Positions 21,778 to 32,050 of a stretch of 64,000 bases of DNA are shown here, piece by piece. Origin of the DNA: Hirsutella rhossiliensis (lineage: Eukaryota; Ascomycota; Sordariomycetes; Hypocreales; Ophiocordycipitaceae); NCBI RefSeq assembly GCF_020360975.1, contig NW_025408672.1, positions 1,426,001-1,490,000 of the forward strand, written 5' to 3'. The position numbers were made by a program, and so were the translations under genes. Each line of letters starts with the position of its first letter. Position 1 is the first letter of the stretch. Under the pieces are notes generated by a model. The model was not told the DNA's origin. It worked only from the letters and a program-made list of their open reading frames with translations, and ran no database searches.

Positions 21778-23637
21778 TCATACAAAGGCCGGTTGTTCGG
21801 CCTTGAGCTCCTGCAGCACCCTCGCCATGGTGATCCGCTGAGTGGGGTTCGGCATCAACATCTCCTTGACCAATCGCTCAAGACGATCTCGCGGGCTTAG
21901 CTTCTCCCGTGTCTCGAAGATTTCCGACAGCCAGTCGCGCATCTGATTCACGGCAGGCTGCCCGTTTCCATGCTGCTTGTAGGCCACGGCTGGGTTGTGG
22001 ATGCCTCCAATCTGCCAGTACAGGGGCTTCGGATGATGCCGCCTGGCCCGGCTGTCGGGGAATGGAATCTTGCCTAGGACGTAGAGCATGGTGATGCCCA
22101 GGGCCCATACGTCGGAGGGGGCCCCGCGAAGCTTTTTGCCGATGAACTCTGGGGGGACGTAATACGGCGTCCCGCCCGAGGTCGGAGAATTGGCTGCGAG
22201 AGTCGACAGTCCAAAGTCGCAAATGACACCGCCACGCTCAGGAGAGTAAAGGATGTTGGCAGGCTTGATGTCGTTGTGCACCAGCTTTCGCTTGTGAATG
22301 TATGCCAGTGCGTTGGCAATATCGTGCAAGATGCGCCACGCATCCTCTCGGCTGCCCGTAAACTCGTCGGCCTTGTTCCGCCATCGAGCTGCCGAGGCGA
22401 GATCCGGAGCCTCGACATGTTCCATGTAAAGGGACAGGAAGCGGGCGTCACCCCCGTAGTATCGGACAATAGAGTTATGCTCCAAATCTTCTTGGCTCTG
22501 CGACTCACGCAGCCACATGTCGGCCTGGCGGATGACGTTGCGCTCGTGCGCGAGCGGCTTGTCGTTGGAGGGCGCCACCCTCGTTTTGAGAACCTTAACA
22601 GTCACGATGTTGTCCGGCACATGAGAGTGCGATGCTTTGTAGACGGCCGACAGGGCGGTGGACGCTATCGGCTCCCGCTTGGTGAGCTGGTACGCGTCGA
22701 CCTGGCAGACCCCGGGCACGGCTATGGTCTCTCCGCTCTGGGCGTCCAGCAGGGCGTGGCCGTGGGTGGCAGATATTTCCTTGCTCTCCCATGCGTTCGG
22801 CAGCGGAAAGACGAGCGGCTCGGCGGCGGGACGCAGGAACATGATGACGCCATCGTCCACCCCGTCTGTATCCGAGATGCGGCGCTTGACCCTCTTGCCC
22901 TCATCGTCCGAGCTCATGGATCTCTTCCCGCTCGTGGAGGCGGACTGGTCGGAGGGCCAGGCTGGTGCAGATGCGCGGATGGGCGACGACGGCTTGTGCA
23001 CCTGGTATAGAGTAACCGGGCGCTTTTCAAGAACCCGAAAGTCTAGGACAGCAATGTCCCTGACCTTGATCCTCCAGGTGCCGGGCTTCAGCGCCTTTGC
23101 GAGGCTGGGGTTGATGAGGTGAGCCTCGCTGAATTGTGGGCTGGCGGGAGGAGACGAGGTTTGGCATATGCGGGAGAGCAGGATGGGGACGTCGGACTTG
23201 TTCAGGAAGATGACCTTGTCACTGGCCGGGTCGTAATACAACTCGCACCATAGTGGCGGCCGCGAAGACTGGTCCTGAGACTCTCCCGGGATCCTGACAG
23301 AGAATTTAATATCCTTAGAAGTCTGCGTCACGGCCAAGACCTTGTGCTCGGGCTGCTCCGAGGAGGCGACCTCGGCGCGCAAGGCAAGCCACTGACAACT
23401 GTCGTTGCCGGGACTAACGGAGCGGGCTCCGGGAAGGTCTGTGAGTGGGCGGAAGAGGATGCGGATGCCCTGTCTGTGGTGGTGGTCCTCGACCTGCAGG
23501 ATGTCGAGAGGTACGGCGTTGTCGCCCAGGAGGCCGCCGGGCTCGTCGACGCGGATACCCCTTACTCGGGCATCAAGTTCGGACTGGGAAAAGGGCTCCG
23601 TCCTCTCCTCCGAGGCCCCTTCGGAAGCATTGACCAT
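21778..23637 (-). CDS. Protein kinase with HND catalytic loop and N-terminal FHA-like region
   Basis: This is a predicted Ser/Thr protein kinase of 619 residues without introns. The kinase domain covers about residues 315-615. The ATP-binding Lys is probably Lys348 in IVTVKV. The catalytic loop is HNDIKPAN at 454-461, with Asn replacing the usual Arg. The DFG motif is at 474-476, and an activation segment ends GTPYYVPPEF. Catalytic Asp456, Lys458 and Asn461 are kept, so activity is plausible. Residues 60-215 have a beta-rich pattern with WRIKVRDIAVLDFRV that may be a divergent FHA-type domain; this is uncertain. A basic cluster GKRVKRR near 247-253 resembles a nuclear signal. The ATG at 23637 is chosen because upstream codons run through a GGT-type microsatellite and a proline run. 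Related kinase-like proteins are numerous in some Hypocreales; substrate unknown. Confidence 0.8.
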   Translation of the reverse strand: MVNASEGASEERTEPFSQSELDARVRGIRVDEPGGLLGDNAVPLDILQVEDHHHRQGIRILFRPLTDLPGARSVSPGNDSCQWLALRAEVASSEQPEHKVLAVTQTSKDIKFSVRIPGESQDQSSRPPLWCELYYDPASDKVIFLNKSDVPILLSRICQTSSPPASPQFSEAHLINPSLAKALKPGTWRIKVRDIAVLDFRVLEKRPVTLYQVHKPSSPIRASAPAWPSDQSASTSGKRSMSSDDEGKRVKRRISDTDGVDDGVIMFLRPAAEPLVFPLPNAWESKEISATHGHALLDAQSGETIAVPGVCQVDAYQLTKREPIASTALSAVYKASHSHVPDNIVTVKVLKTRVAPSNDKPLAHERNVIRQADMWLRESQSQEDLEHNSIVRYYGGDARFLSLYMEHVEAPDLASAARWRNKADEFTGSREDAWRILHDIANALAYIHKRKLVHNDIKPANILYSPERGGVICDFGLSTLAANSPTSGGTPYYVPPEFIGKKLRGAPSDVWALGITMLYVLGKIPFPDSRARRHHPKPLYWQIGGIHNPAVAYKQHGNGQPAVNQMRDWLSEIFETREKLSPRDRLERLVKEMLMPNPTQRITMARVLQELKAEQPAFV

Positions 23638-25721
23638 GAGGAAGGGGGGAAATGATGGTGGTGGTGGTGGTGGTGGTAGTGGTGCCCAACGGCACGCCGC
23701 CCATATGACGGCTTGCGGCGATGACTGAATGAAGCAGGGTGGATTTGGACAAGTACCTAACGGGACAGCGGGGCTCCTCTGCAGAGCTGTCAAGAGGCGA
23801 AAGACGGATGAAAGTCCTCGGGAGGTGAAGAAGCCAAGTTCAGTGCTGGCGGCTGCTGCACGCCATAAATGCACGAATACCAGAGGGCGAGCGTGCAGTC
23901 TGACAAGCTGGCATCATCATCCAGCGCAGGTGAGAAGAGGGCACGCTGTACCGACCGCTGACGACGAAGGGTGGTGCCGTGTCAGCCCCATCGGCCAGAG
24001 TCATCGCTCACGCCTTGCAAGGCAGCAACAATTGGCTCCCCCGTGCGGTGTCTTTCCCGCCGACGGACAGTGGGCCGGTGCCTGACGGGTAGACAGCACA
24101 GCGTGTGTCTCGAGCAACGGACCGCTCTGCTCGATTGGAAAGGGGCCATCATCCAGTTTATCAGTGGCGAGGCACAGGCAGACAAGAAATGGCCGGCTTC
24201 ATGATCGAATCAGACATCAGCTGGGGCGAGAGAGAGAGGGCGAGTATGTAACTTGGCGGCAAGCCGGGCTGCGGGGGTGACAATGGAGACAACGGGCGAA
24301 TGACAGGGCCTGTATTCGCTCGTCTGTGCGAGCGGTGGTGTTGAGGAGGTGAGGCTGGTGACCGTCGCAATGGAACCGAAGGGTTGCTGCTGCTGCGAGA
24401 CCTGCCTGCGCCTGAGCCTGCGCCTCACGTCTCGCGCCTCCACCCGAGTACCCGGCCTGTCTGTCAGCTGCGCCAACCATGGCCAGCTTTGCCACATCAT
24501 CCGCCAAGCCGGTGCCGCGAGGACCTCGAGCGTGATGAACGCTGTCGGCAAGAGGGAGGGAGGTCGACCGAGACGGCGTAGCAAGTGAGGTTGCAGAGAG
24601 AAGGAGGCGTGATGGAGAGGACGTCGTGTGCCTATTCGCTCAACGTTTCTCGTCTCAAGCTCAACGTCTTTCACCCGGTCAGTTGGCGATGTTCAACGCC
24701 AAGCAAACGTCGGCAAATTTTCATGGTACTCCGTACTCTGTACAGTACTGTACATGTGTGTTCGTACACTATACGTACTTCCGAGCTGATTATTATCGTC
24801 TGACCTCAGCTGGATGCAATGCGGCTAGCTGTTTTTGGCGTACGGTACATATGTATATTTCCCTCTTCGTAAGCCTGCCGGTAGTGGGGGCTAGTGGCTT
24901 GCCTGCTGCACCGCCACATGATCCTCTTGATACAGTGCACGACACCAGAACAGACTGTAGCACCGGCGATGCCACTGTGTGACCAAGGTTTGCCTCGCCA
25001 GCATTCATGCCATGCACGGTTACAACACACGGGATCTCAAGACATGAGAGCAAAGTGCAGAAGCGAATAAGAAAGAGCCTTAGGGTCTGTATACAATTTC
25101 TCGCATAAATCAAGGGCGCGCAAGGCACTCGACGTCGTCGTTCGCTGGCACACGGAGCCCAGATAATGGGGAGCGGGGCGAGTACTGTGCGAAGCTTCTT
25201 AAGAAGCACCGTCAGTCTTTTCCTCGAGGAATAGAGCTAATGTCGGGTATGAGAGTACCCACCTGCTAGTCAGTGGTTGGTCAGCTTCTGCTCCGACTGG
25301 CCTTTCATTGGATGGAGCAGATCGCGGAGGGGTGCAACGCGAGACAGTGGCGTCCAATCAGAGCCCTTGTCGACTGACGCCTCAGGCCACAAGTCTTACG
25401 CTCCTGGCGTGTCTTGGCGTTGGGCAATTCCAGACCCAGGCCATGTTGCTAGGAGGGCCTCCCCCGAGTGCCGGTCGAGTCCTAGCAGATGCATCGCCGG
25501 CCCTTCATTCAACTCTTGCTTCACCCCCTTTGACCACGGCACTCGATCCTCGAAACTCGACGCTCTTGCTCCCCAATCACCGTCGCCATGGCCACGATGA
25601 CTGGACCGAAGCTGTGAATGTGCCTCGGTGCGCACCGCCCGCCCGAACCTAGTCGACCTCGAATACAAGCGGACGCGCTCTCTGTCCGCGTCCCACCGCC
25701 CTCGTTACCTCGTTGCCAGAC
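23638..25721. promoter_or_regulatory. Divergent intergenic region between the kinase and DUF-like genes
   Basis: About 2.1 kb separate two genes that point away from each other. A GGT microsatellite lies at about 23657-23683 in the kinase 5' leader. A cluster of seven GTAC tetranucleotides occupies about 24726-24777. I see no credible coding region; the overlapping frames on both strands lack domains. Confidence 0.5.
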
Positions 25722-26963
25722 ATGGACGACCCCGACTGGGCCTGGCCCGCCTGGAAGTTTGGCATGCGCCGAGACGACCTTTTCACTTCGCTCCACGAAC
25801 GCTACAATACCTTTACCTACTCCCTCCAAGACCCCGAGGCTTTCCACCACGATGTTTACGAAATTTCAATCGACGCCGACACCCCTGAACAGTTCCATCG
25901 CTTGATGGCAGACCGACGCCAACAGCGCCTCCGTGAGCTTAACGAGTCTCTGGACACTCTGGCTGTCGAGATCATTGCCAATCCCAAGTTGATGGCATCT
26001 GATCAGTGGCAATACGCCCTGCAGCTCTTTCGTACCAAGTCGTACGATTCCATCGTCAGATACTTCGCTAGCTACCTCCCCGACCATTACCTAAACCGCC
26101 ATGATTACCAGTCGTCCTCATCATGTTCCTCCTTTTCAGAGGCGGATAGCGTTCACACCTTGAGCACCAAAGCCAGCAGCGCTGACCGTGCTCTCTTCCT
26201 CGACGACGACTTCTTCCCCGACGGGCCCGTCGTGACCGTTGAGCCCTGTACGCTAGATGATGATGTCCATCACCACGAAGCCTGCTCTGGAGATGCCCCG
26301 TCGCCCTCGACATCCGAGGCCATGAGCCCTGAATCATCCGTGTCATCGCCGTCGGATGCTGACTCGCGAAGCTTCTCGTCAACAAATCCGCCCTCTCGTT
26401 CGATGTCCTTTTCCGGGTCCGAGTCGGGACACATTGTCCCTGGACTGACTCGGCGCTCGTTCAGTCGCCGCGGCGAGGACGAGACTTACCCGCTGCACGA
26501 TTGTGACACCGCGGACACCTCGGTTTATAGCCTGAAAGAGGCACGACCCACCTTTGATAATGACGCAGCTGTTCTGCTGGAGAACACATCGCAATTCTAC
26601 GGGTCACCATACTGCGAAGAAGACGATGAGTTTCCAACTGCGCAGCTCCCTGACGATCAATTTGGTCATCTCGACGCCCTCAACACCACGAATGACATGT
26701 TAGAATCTGATACCCCAACTCCGCGACAAGAAGGCATTGCAGCTGCGGCGGCGGCATGCTGTTACATGGATCACAGACCCGTGCCGGTGAGGAAGGTGCT
26801 CTCTCGTCACCGCGCGCCATCTCCCAAACTTGCCCTCGCGTGTCGAGAGCCCGGCTATTCCACGCGTGACGTGCGGCGAAGCCCGGAGGAGGCGTTGAGC
26901 AGGATACAGAAACCGACGCAAGATGCGCTGCGGAAACGGCCCAAGGGGAGGAGGCCAGACTAG
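25722..26963 (+). CDS. Conserved hypothetical protein, Sordariomycete family of unknown function
   Basis: The predicted protein has 413 residues with no intron, signal peptide or membrane segment. The first 130 residues are well ordered and start MDDPDWAWPAWKFGMRRDDL. They continue through a YNTFTYSLQDPEAFHHDVYE segment and a helical region with AEIIANP- and WQYALQLFRTKS-type blocks; this part resembles uncharacterised Sordariomycete proteins I have met before. The remaining two thirds are acidic and Ser/Pro-rich with possible phosphorylation sites, then a basic C-terminus ending RKRPKGRRPD. The ATG at 25722 is preceded by CAGAC and by non-ATG codons only. No function can be assigned; a regulatory or scaffold role is only a guess from the composition. 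Confidence 0.75.
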   Translation: MDDPDWAWPAWKFGMRRDDLFTSLHERYNTFTYSLQDPEAFHHDVYEISIDADTPEQFHRLMADRRQQRLRELNESLDTLAVEIIANPKLMASDQWQYALQLFRTKSYDSIVRYFASYLPDHYLNRHDYQSSSSCSSFSEADSVHTLSTKASSADRALFLDDDFFPDGPVVTVEPCTLDDDVHHHEACSGDAPSPSTSEAMSPESSVSSPSDADSRSFSSTNPPSRSMSFSGSESGHIVPGLTRRSFSRRGEDETYPLHDCDTADTSVYSLKEARPTFDNDAAVLLENTSQFYGSPYCEEDDEFPTAQLPDDQFGHLDALNTTNDMLESDTPTPRQEGIAAAAAACCYMDHRPVPVRKVLSRHRAPSPKLALACREPGYSTRDVRRSPEEALSRIQKPTQDALRKRPKGRRPD

Positions 26964-28019
26964 CATCGCGAGGCAAGCGGACTGTATATACGCAAACCCG
27001 ACTGTACATACCTTGTATCCTTACGACACTAACGAACTCAGATAAATGACATTGCCAGCGCTTTCACGTCATGACAAAGGTTCCGTGCCTCTCGAAGCGG
27101 CCGAATGCCGTTGACGGAGGAGTCTTGACGACCGATCAAGATGACGCCGGGCCTCTGTGCTCAAAGTCCGACGTAAGCGTGCCCCTTGTTCCCTTTTGCA
27201 CTGTCTGATTTGAACATGGCTGGTGCGTCACGGCGGCGAGGCCATCGTCATGTGGGGGCGGTAGTGCAACAGTCCTCAGACACGCCTGGTCACGCGGACC
27301 GAGAAGCGCATGCGGGCAACACGCGCTCTCCCATGCCGCCTCTGTCCTTTGGGCTGGCTGCCGACCGCATGCAACGCGTAAGTGAATGTAGCCAACGACG
27401 GCAATAGAGTGATGGACAGAAGGTAGGTTTGACCACACTGCGTGGGTTCTGCACCTGCTGCTGCTCAGTCTTCGAGCCGCCTCAAGCAGAAGCATAACAG
27501 ACACTTGTACGTTCAAGAACCACGAGACAATAAAACCCCTGCTCGCCTGGCCCTTTGTCCAGCAAAGAAGATGTCAAGACCCATTTCGCATAACAGTACA
27601 CGTCGGTCTCACTGAATCTGTCTACTGCGGGCCTCGGGAGTCTTGTCCATGTGTTACATATACCTGAGCCAAAATGCCGCTCTGCGGCCTATTGGTTGGT
27701 AACTCTTTTGTTTTGTTTTGTGTGGATGTGAAGAGCAACATAAAACAAGGTAAGAAGGCCTCGGCTCCAGGAACGAGTGGCTGGCCCGGAAAGCCTTGGG
27801 GAAACGGCGTACTGGCGCTGTCTGTTTGTCCTTTGCAGCCCATAACTCGATTAGAATCGATAAATTATCGTTCGCATTAACATTACAAAAAAACTTGATC
27901 GTCGTGTGAGTTTTCCGAGACGCTCACCCACCAAGAGCTTGTCAACCGGGACGGCCCCTTGAACTGGCTCCTGCTGTCTGTCAATGTGCATTGATTGAGA
28001 GCCTCTCTCCATGGACCGA
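26964..28019. other. Intergenic region, nothing recognised
   Basis: About 1 kb follow the hypothetical gene. Short frames on both strands overlap and have no domain character. A TTTTG-rich run occurs near 27709-27722. The right end merges into the decayed sphingomyelinase D-like gene. Confidence 0.45.
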
Positions 28020-29040
28020 AATATCTCACAGTTATTAAGACCTATGCAGGCGCTTGGCGAGGGCTGGGTATCGTTTGTCGCCGCTGTTCTTGAGCCAGTC
28101 TGATGAATCTCAACGTGTGGTTGTATCGGCATGGTCAAAGTACGAGATGGCGGGAAACCCGTAAGTGAGACCGTCCACATGAGCGTCACTGACCATCCTC
28201 TCGGCCTGCTTGGCATTGAACTTTCCAACAGTCCAGCCAAACACCATGTCAAACGCCCCAGACCCAACGCCCAAACGAAGCTGCGGGCAGATGCCACCTT
28301 CGTTGCCATTGCAGTTGCCCGTTTTGAACCATGCGTTAAACAGACCCTTGGACGTGACGCGCTTCTGAATATCCGAGGGGCCGCCCCGACTCAAAAGTCT
28401 TTTGGACGTAAGGCAGCGTCGCCGTCGAGGCCGATCATCTCCTGGTCATTCAAACCGTCCCGAATAACTCGGTAAGCTCGCTTGCCGACATCCCCCCGTA
28501 GAAGCCATATATAACCTGAACTTGAGCGCGTCGCTGAAGAATCTCGCGGGCCATTTTTCCAAGGCCCTCGATGCTGGTGTTGGCATTGTCCTTGTCAGGG
28601 TTATTCAGATCAAGCCAGACAAAGTGTGAAAGGCTGGCCCGGAGTTTATTCAACAAGCAGGTGCCTAGATGTTGTCTATCTAGAGCTAAGGAGGAAAAGA
28701 AGCTGAACTCGAGGCGTAGCCTCGAGTGCGAGCTTATATTACCCTTCTCGGAATGTTCTCGCAGCTTCTGGGTCCGCGGAGCGGGGCCGGTGTTGCCACC
28801 GGAGCACGACCCACCGGACCCGGTACAACCGGGTCCACCAGCCGGGCACAGCCCGTGACACAAAGATGAGGTTGGCGCCGGCTTAACGCTCCTTGGCGAT
28901 GGTCGCGAACATTTGCTTCGCAGTGTACATTCGGCTGCGGAATCTCAGTGGCGTTGACGCCGTGCTTGACGGCATTTCTTACACCCTCGACTGTGTTTAC
29001 GCGGTGGCCAATGGCGGAGAAACACCGTGCTACAATGAGG
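28020..29040 (-). pseudogene. Decayed sphingomyelinase D / phospholipase D-like gene
   Basis: The fragments match the fungal relatives of spider-venom type sphingomyelinase D, a TIM-barrel phosphodiesterase family that cleaves sphingomyelin or lysophospholipids. On the minus strand, the block with the first catalytic histidine lies at about 29025-28940. A middle strand-helix block with a conserved WLD motif is at about 28627-28450, and the C-terminal barrel blocks with conserved Gly, Phe and Tyr-His-type motifs are at about 28394-28110. These pieces lie in different frames. At least two frameshifts occur between 28460 and 28390, an in-frame stop lies near 28890, and the acidic active-site region is disrupted. 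A 236-bp solo LTR is inserted at 28625-28860. No functional product is expected. The family call rests on several conserved blocks in the right order; the outer ends are approximate. Confidence 0.75.
28625..28860 (-). mobile_element. Solo LTR (236 bp) inserted in the pseudogene, TSD CAAAG
   Basis: The element begins TGTGAAAGG and ends CCCGTGACA on the plus strand, so both orientations have TG...CA ends. It is flanked by the 5-bp duplication CAAAG (28620-28624 and 28861-28865). Read on the minus strand, it has a TATAAG near the middle and an AATAAA polyadenylation signal about 20 bp before its end, as in the U3-R-U5 layout of an LTR. Minus one CAAAG copy, the interrupted host family block continues in the same frame. 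A CTCGAG-flanked inverted repeat lies at about 28709-28727. It retains ordinary CpA/TpG levels, so it escaped RIP or is recent. A TG/CA-ended MITE is the alternative. Confidence 0.8.
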
Positions 29041-30222
29041 CGTGAATTCCATTAACGCCTGATAGTTCAGTTAAGAAGAGATTTCAAGCTGAAATGGAAA
29101 GACTTATTGTTCCACCTCCAAGGGCTGGACATGACCTTTTCAAGATCAATATTGATGTCTGGTCCGGCATTCATTCAACGTGCTCCACAGGACCCCGTTG
29201 CTGGACAAGACGTGTCCGCGTTTAGTCACTCGGGAACCTAGCACCACTTCCTTTTGCGCCCTTCAACAGCGCACAAGCAACTCCACTGCATGAAGTTGCT
29301 GTTGAGACAACCCGTGTCGAAACTTAAGCCTAGACATTGAGGTTAATGCTTTAGTACTGCCGGATTTCGCGGATTTCTTCCTTGTACGAGATGATTACAG
29401 CATCGAATTTCGCACACCAGGGTGCATCCCGGATGTTTTCAGATTCTAGAATTGATTCGACTCGGATGAGAACGCAGGGAAAGAGTCAGACGAGCCAAGT
29501 ACACCATCCCTTCTTCTCATTTTTCTTTTCCTGCTACATTGCGTTTCATGCCCGTTGGAGCCGCTCGAGCTTCTGAAGCATGCAGGGCACACACCCTGTC
29601 CGTGTACTTCGTGCAAGCAAACGAAACCACGACACAATCGACGAGTCGGCACACTCCTCTTTCGACTTTCCTAAGTTGGCCTCTGAAGAAGAAGCCTAAG
29701 GGCGTTATACCTTCCGCCAGCTCAAAATTCGAAAAAAAGAGATATCCCTCTCAAAGCCTATGTCTAGGCCAACCTCTCGTGTCGGGAGGCATGCCATTCG
29801 CATTTCTATAGGACAAAAGGCCTCGTGACGCCATTCTTGCAACGTGATGCCCCCATCTGACGCCGTCAAAGCCACACACCCGGTTTTTGATGACTCTGAC
29901 CTCATGCATGTAGAGCGTGCCTCGAGCGTGCATGTTGCAGGCTGCTCGTCGAATAGGAAACTTCAACTGGAGTAAAATCGGGGCACAGCTAGGAAAGATA
30001 AGCCCAAGGAGATTGATTCGCTGGTTCAATATTCAATGTTATGTAATTTGTCGGCAGTTCCTCTTCGTTTCACGTAAAAGGAGATCGCTACCGTCGAGGT
30101 ATCTCGACTACGGCCAACGGACCGCAGGAAGCCGGCGACATTCCGCACCAGGCGTGATGGGGGCATTTCGGTATCGTTAAAGTCAGGCTTCCTTGGAAAG
30201 ATTGCGACATCAGTATGGTGGC
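29041..30222. other. Region of possible gene remnants, unassigned
   Basis: About 1.2 kb carry only short frames. A few minus-strand stretches, such as about 29350-29430, have protein-like composition but are broken by stops, and I could not assign them. The part next to the pseudogene may include its lost N-terminus. Confidence 0.35.
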
Positions 30223-31137
30223 TCAGGCATTCGAGGCTCTGAGCATGTGTTTGTCAATGTGCGTGATCCACACGATACGACGAGCCTCCACCGAAGACAG
30301 ATTAAGGCATCTCCATGAGCCTTTCGACAGGCTGAACACAATATTGATGACGTTGCTTAAACACGGCAGCCCTGTGCAATGAATTTCAAGAAAGCGCCTC
30401 ACAAAATCAAACCAGTTGCCCCTCTTATTTCGTCGTTCCCAGGCCACGGGATGATATTGGATATGGGGATCGCAAGTCATGGTGGCCTTGAATAAAAGTC
30501 CATTGTGCCATTGTTCTGGTCGACGACGCCATTTTTGCAATCTGCTTTGGCGCCGTACTTTCTTGCAGCAGATCGACTGCCATGTTTCCGAGACGTCCAA
30601 GTGTTCCTGCCTTCGCGATTCTCGTGACGGCGAATCCAACTTCCATCACTGGATGCCACCAGCTGCTGACCTCACACTGACCAGTGAATCAAGGCCCATC
30701 AAAGCTCAGGATCATGCCGAGATTTAGGTCTTCTGCCAAACGGACCACGAATCAGCACATGGTGCGCCCACTTTCCCTGTGATGAGATTGAGACTCAAGA
30801 AGCATTTACGGGTCTGCCGCCAAGCATTGGAGGTGGCTCGCGTTTTCTACGAAAGTCGACAGGCATCCGTAATTACCCAGTTCATTTTTCATCTCTTCAT
30901 CGAGTAGGATCATCAACGGGCTGTGGAGGATTAGACCAAGTTTCCCAACATCCACCATCTTCCGTACTTGGCAACGCACTGCCAAGAGGCATGTAGTAAA
31001 TTTCCTGATAGATAATTAAGTGCCACGTCGACGGCAGGACCGCTATTAGCTCGTAGCAAGCTAGAAAGGAAGCCGGTATTCCGAGAGTAGAAGATTCTGT
31101 CCTGCGGAATCCCGCAGCTGTTCCCCAGATAATGCAT
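30223..31137 (-). pseudogene. Unidentified decayed coding region
   Basis: On the minus strand, a frame of 68 codons (31137-30931) and frames of 74 to 138 codons (30649-30223) have gene-like amino-acid composition, with blocks such as VALNYLSGNLLHASWQCVAKYG and a region with EVSSWWHPVMEVGFAVTRI. They lie in different frames, separated by stops, so at least two frameshifts would be needed to link them. I do not recognise the family. It may be a broken gene, or several short chance frames in the degraded zone next to the AT-rich block. Confidence 0.3.
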
Positions 31138-32050
31138 TTATCCTTCGCTTACCACACTATAGTGAATCTACGAGAGTTTGGAGTTATTCAGTCAGAAATG
31201 CTTGCAGACGGCAGGCGGGAAATAGAAGAGATCTTACCTCGGGGCACAGACACGATAGGGATACGATCTTATCGAGAGACAAGCTCGACTAGGAATTCTG
31301 GGATAGTTCTACGGGCTGAGCTAACCCAGAAAGGACCTTAGTTGTAGCATGTGAAAGGTAGCCAAGACCTCGTCTGGGATGTGTTGGATAATATATAATA
31401 ATGTTGCACTTAAGAAGCATAAGCTCACGCGAGGCTTCTTCTTTTCCTAGTCTTTCTGCGGATTAGGGGCCTCTCGTCTCATACGTGTATTAAAGGAGCA
31501 TCCTGTCACTCCTGTTGAATAATCATCCTTTTATTCACTATGACTAGTCACTTTTGACTGACAGATTGCCTCCCTGTGTCAGAAATTTCTGACGAGCCTT
31601 TGGACCGCCAGCTAACGGAAACACGAATTGAGCACAGGCCAGACCAATTAGCCAATCAGAAGAGGTTTGTTGCCATTGTCTCTGACTGAATAGAACGCCC
31701 TTCGGGCTGAATGATTCATAGCTCTGGAATTCCTATAAGCCGCCCCTGAAGTCTAAAGAACCTTTCCCCAGGCGCACCATTACCCCCACTACCGGATCAT
31801 TTCTATTGGCGGAAATTCAAGTCATATCGAAGGATCAAGCTCGAGTTACCATTGGAACGATATAACGTCATTCCAGTCAAGCAAAGCGGTCAATGGTGTA
31901 TCCCCTATCCCACAGCTGACCTTAAAAAGTCTTTAAACGCGCTTGCCACCTGACACTATCTTCTCTGAGTAAGCAGCAAGCCGGAAATTGCTCGCTACTG
32001 GAGGTATTCTTGTATTTGCCTTTGCTTTCCGCTCCGCCATCATCGGAGAG
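31138..32050. other. Intergenic region upstream of the beta-propeller gene
   Basis: About 900 bp are moderately AT-rich, with no gene recognised. The perfect 16-bp palindrome GTCAGAAATTTCTGAC lies at 31578-31593. The end is presumably the promoter of the secreted propeller gene. Confidence 0.45.
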
